6,138 bases of DNA. Source: RGIG1828 sp045654685 (lineage in GTDB: Bacteria > Bacillota > Clostridia > UMGS1810). Location: the NCBI GenBank assembly GCA_045654685.1, contig JAZONV010000038.1, positions 1-6,138 of the forward strand, read 5' to 3'. Both the position numbers and the translations under genes were made by a program. The notes under the pieces were generated by a model that was not told the DNA's origin, did no database searches, and saw nothing but the letters and a program-made list of their open reading frames with translations. The first letter of the stretch is position 1, and the number at the start of each line of letters is the position of its first letter. Below, one piece after another: positions 3,591 to 6,138 of the stretch.

Positions 3591-6138
3591 ATGAAATCAT
3601 TGAAAATTAAAAGAACAGTTGCATATATTCTCACAGTAATGATGATATTTACATGCATACCAACAGGGTTTGCGAAAACTGATGTAACTGTGTTTACCGA
3701 TTTCCCTACCGGATGGTCTCAAGAAGCAGTAAAAGCCGGTGTGGATAATGGTCTTCTTTACGGAAGAACCGATACCACAATAGAACCCAAGGGGACTCTT
3801 ACAAGAGCTGAAATGGCAACTATTATGAATAGGGCATTTGGCTCGAAAATTGAGGCGGATATTTCATCATATCCCGATGTTAAGCCTACCGATTGGTTTT
3901 ATCATGAAATAGCCAAAGGTGTAAATATGCAAATTTTTCAGGGCGATGATACCGGGCTTATGCGTCCCAATGACAACATAACCAGACAAGAAGTTGCGGC
4001 AGTTATTGCAAGAGCCCTTGTTTTGGAGAGCAATGACTATTCCGTTTTGAATAAATATAATGATAAAGACAAAATTTCTTCATGGGCAAAACCATATGCA
4101 TCGGTAATGACTCAAAAAGGATATATGCAGGGGAATGACCTTGGAAATTTCTGCCCTCTGGATAATATTACAAGAGAAGAGTTTGCTCAGATAATGCACA
4201 ACATTTTCAAAACCTATTATTCAGAAGATGGATCATATACAAAGGTCGGAAAAGATAGTGCAATTATCCGTACTACAGATGTCACTTTGAAAGATATGAC
4301 TATAGAAGGCGATCTTGTTTTAGGTGATGGTGTAGGAAAAGGCAGAATCAACCTTGAAAATGTTGAAATTAAGGGTAGACTTCTTTGCCGTGGTGGTGAA
4401 GACAGAGTCACACTCAAAAACACAACAGTAGGTGAAATGGTAGTTGTAAAGGATGTTAATGGTGTTGTTAATTTCCACAACTACAAAGACGAAGAACCAT
4501 TTAAAGGTGTAGTTGAAATTACACCTGCAACATATCTTAAACGCTCATCCACCGGTGGCGGTGGTGGCGGTGGCGGTGGTGGCGGTGGTACCGTTGCTAC
4601 AAAATATGATGTAGAAGTAGTAGGTGCCGGAAAAGACGGAACATTTAAAATCAAAAAGAATGATAATTTTGAATTTCCTGAATTGACATCTGAAGAACTC
4701 AGACAGTATCCTTCATTTGCAGGATGGATTGTTGGTAATGATGATGAAACTCTCCATGCCCCCGGAGAAACAATCAAAGTTACCAAAGATATGAAAGTTC
4801 ATGCGGTTTTCTACTATTATATAGAACACTACTATCAGAATGAAGATCTCTCTGATAATTATGTTATTGATTCAACTCTCACATTCGAGGGTTTTGCAAA
4901 AAAAGGTACAGAAATAGTTGTGACTGAAAATGACCTTTTGGAAAAAGAAAATTATAAGCACAATGGTAATGAGGTAAAAGGTACAGTTTCAGATGAAGAC
5001 AGACTCACTCTTAAAGTATATTACATAAGAGAAAAAGCACAAATCGTGTATAACCTTGATGGTGGAAACGGCACAGGCTTTGAGTCATCCTACATAGCTG
5101 TTGGAACTCAACTTACTCTTCCGCCAAAAGGGGATCTTGTAAAAAATGGACATAGCTTCTCCGGTTGGCTTGTAAATGGTGTGCTTTGTGCGCCGGGTGA
5201 CACATATTTTGTAGATGCAACAGGCGATATAGTTGTAAACGCAGTATGGTCTGAAATCGGAAAGCAGACACTTGTTGTTGAACACTATCAGCAAAAGGTT
5301 GGAGGCAATTCGTTATCAGATTCAGGATATAGCCTTGCAAAATCTGATATAGTTAATGGTGTATATGTAGGCACAACTGTACAAGCAACAGCTTATATAA
5401 AAAGCGGTATATCTTCTGATGAAAATTATGACGAAGAATTCTACGGTTATGAGTTCAATTCATCTATGGACGAAAATCTTCAGGTGACAGTAGAAGAAGA
5501 TAAGGCGGCAGTAATTAAAATATATTATACACGTATCAATGTTACTGTAACAATAGATTCAAATGGTGGTTCATCCGTTGGCAATGAACAGGTACAGTAT
5601 GGCGGAGAATATACTCTCCCGGGTATCGGTGAGGTAACAAGACCAAATCACACATTAACAGGATGGAAGGATGAAACGGGCAGGGTATATTTCCCGGGTC
5701 AGACCGTTACAATTAGTAAAACAGATCCTAAATTTACAGCAATATGGGCACAGGTTTCTGTTGATTACGCAAACTACACAGTAGAATATTATCATCAGAA
5801 TATTACAGATGATAACTATATAAAAGTAGATTCATATGTGGTGGAAAATGTAAGAATAGGAACTATGGTTACGGCACAGAGCAAAACATATGAAGGTTTT
5901 GAAATGAATGCTGCATCCTCCAACATCACAGGAAATGTTCTTGCAGGTGGAACTCTCACCCTTAAGGTGTACTATGACAGAAACACAATCACAGTATCCT
6001 TTAATGAAAACGGTGGAGCAAATACAGTTGCACCAAAAGCAGGAAAATATGAATCAGAAATAACACTTCCCACAGAAGCAGATGTTACAAAAGACAATCA
6101 CATTCTTTCAGGTTGGAAAGATACACAAGGTGTAATCT
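3591..6138 (+). CDS. Large secreted SLH-domain surface protein with InlB-type and MucBP-like repeats (3' end outside window)
   Basis: The frame stays open for 849 codons to the window edge. A signal peptide (about 1-28, ending PTGFA before KTD) directs Sec export. Three SLH repeats follow (about 35-84, 94-145, 156-209), with the signatures TRAE (71-74), TRQE (131-134) and TREE (194-197); such repeats hold proteins to secondary cell-wall polymers. Residues 224-315 have the short alternating strand pattern of a beta-helix-like stalk (TIEGDLVLGDGVGKG, then NVEIKGRLLCRGG). Twelve glycines (322-333) form a linker. After it, InlB-type repeats (about 339-407, 484-553, 650-719, 800 onward; motifs GHSFSGW, NHTLTGW, NHILSGW) alternate with MucBP-like repeats (about 408-482, 559-648, 729-799; motifs VEHY or VEYY near the start, LKVYY or IKIYY near the end). 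This suggests a cell-wall-bound stalk or adhesin; the ligand is unknown. An enzymatic domain beyond the window is possible. Confidence 0.9.
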   Translation, partial: MKSLKIKRTVAYILTVMMIFTCIPTGFAKTDVTVFTDFPTGWSQEAVKAGVDNGLLYGRTDTTIEPKGTLTRAEMATIMNRAFGSKIEADISSYPDVKPTDWFYHEIAKGVNMQIFQGDDTGLMRPNDNITRQEVAAVIARALVLESNDYSVLNKYNDKDKISSWAKPYASVMTQKGYMQGNDLGNFCPLDNITREEFAQIMHNIFKTYYSEDGSYTKVGKDSAIIRTTDVTLKDMTIEGDLVLGDGVGKGRINLENVEIKGRLLCRGGEDRVTLKNTTVGEMVVVKDVNGVVNFHNYKDEEPFKGVVEITPATYLKRSSTGGGGGGGGGGGGTVATKYDVEVVGAGKDGTFKIKKNDNFEFPELTSEELRQYPSFAGWIVGNDDETLHAPGETIKVTKDMKVHAVFYYYIEHYYQNEDLSDNYVIDSTLTFEGFAKKGTEIVVTENDLLEKENYKHNGNEVKGTVSDEDRLTLKVYYIREKAQIVYNLDGGNGTGFESSYIAVGTQLTLPPKGDLVKNGHSFSGWLVNGVLCAPGDTYFVDATGDIVVNAVWSEIGKQTLVVEHYQQKVGGNSLSDSGYSLAKSDIVNGVYVGTTVQATAYIKSGISSDENYDEEFYGYEFNSSMDENLQVTVEEDKAAVIKIYYTRINVTVTIDSNGGSSVGNEQVQYGGEYTLPGIGEVTRPNHTLTGWKDETGRVYFPGQTVTISKTDPKFTAIWAQVSVDYANYTVEYYHQNITDDNYIKVDSYVVENVRIGTMVTAQSKTYEGFEMNAASSNITGNVLAGGTLTLKVYYDRNTITVSFNENGGANTVAPKAGKYESEITLPTEADVTKDNHILSGWKDTQGVI
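4554..4589 (+). repeat. GGT/GGC tract encoding a 12-glycine linker
   Basis: Thirty-six bases made only of GGT and GGC codons encode Gly322-Gly333 of the SLH protein, between the beta-helix-like stalk and the repeat region. The tract is GC-rich in an AT-rich gene. It could change length by slippage in steps of three bases without breaking the frame. Confidence 0.9.

Noticed and set aside
4217..4786. Minus-strand frames opposite the SLH gene, one with a run of prolines
   Set aside because: The proline run is only the reverse complement of the glycine tract, and the frames oppose a continuous, domain-rich coding sequence.
5085..5340. Two minus-strand frames opposite the repeat region of the SLH gene
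   Set aside because: They are antisense to InlB-type and MucBP-like repeats, with no ribosome binding site or promoter.

Overview
The window looks like chromosome of an anaerobic, low-to-moderate GC Bacillota of the class Clostridia. This rests on strong AGGAGG-type ribosome binding sites, AT-rich sigma-A promoters, separate secD and secF genes, an S-layer-homology (SLH) surface protein, and a cysteine-rich protein of a type I associate with spore-forming Clostridia. The genus cannot be named from the sequence alone. I see no mobile element, RNA gene, CRISPR array or attachment site.

Layout. Positions 1-403 hold the 3' end of secD, and secF (422-1279) follows in the same operon. Together they encode the membrane subunits that use the proton gradient to complete protein export through SecYEG. 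A strong hairpin terminator (about 1296-1337) closes that operon and faces a convergent minus-strand gene, a hotdog-fold acyl-CoA thioesterase (1406-1879). Its promoter lies back to back with the promoter of a plus-strand gene for a short cysteine-rich protein (2082-2570). The mRNA of that second gene probably begins with a perfect 9-bp stem-loop, and its last codons lie inside its own terminator.

A new sigma-A promoter (2680-2708) then starts a two-gene unit. The first gene encodes a single-pass membrane-anchored protein of unknown function (2779-3579). Eleven bases later begins a large secreted SLH protein (3591 to beyond 6138, 849 codons visible). It carries a signal peptide, three SLH repeats for binding cell-wall polymer, a beta-helix-like stalk, a 12-glycine linker, and an alternating series of InlB-type and MucBP-like beta repeats still running at the window edge.

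The Sec genes at one end and the surface operon at the other suit an exported product, but this is not evidence of a functional link. I found nothing that clearly amounts to a new system. The points most worth a second look are the missing transmembrane aspartate in SecF, the apparently shortened cysteine-rich protein ending in a terminator, and the uncharacterised membrane protein paired with the repeat-rich SLH protein.
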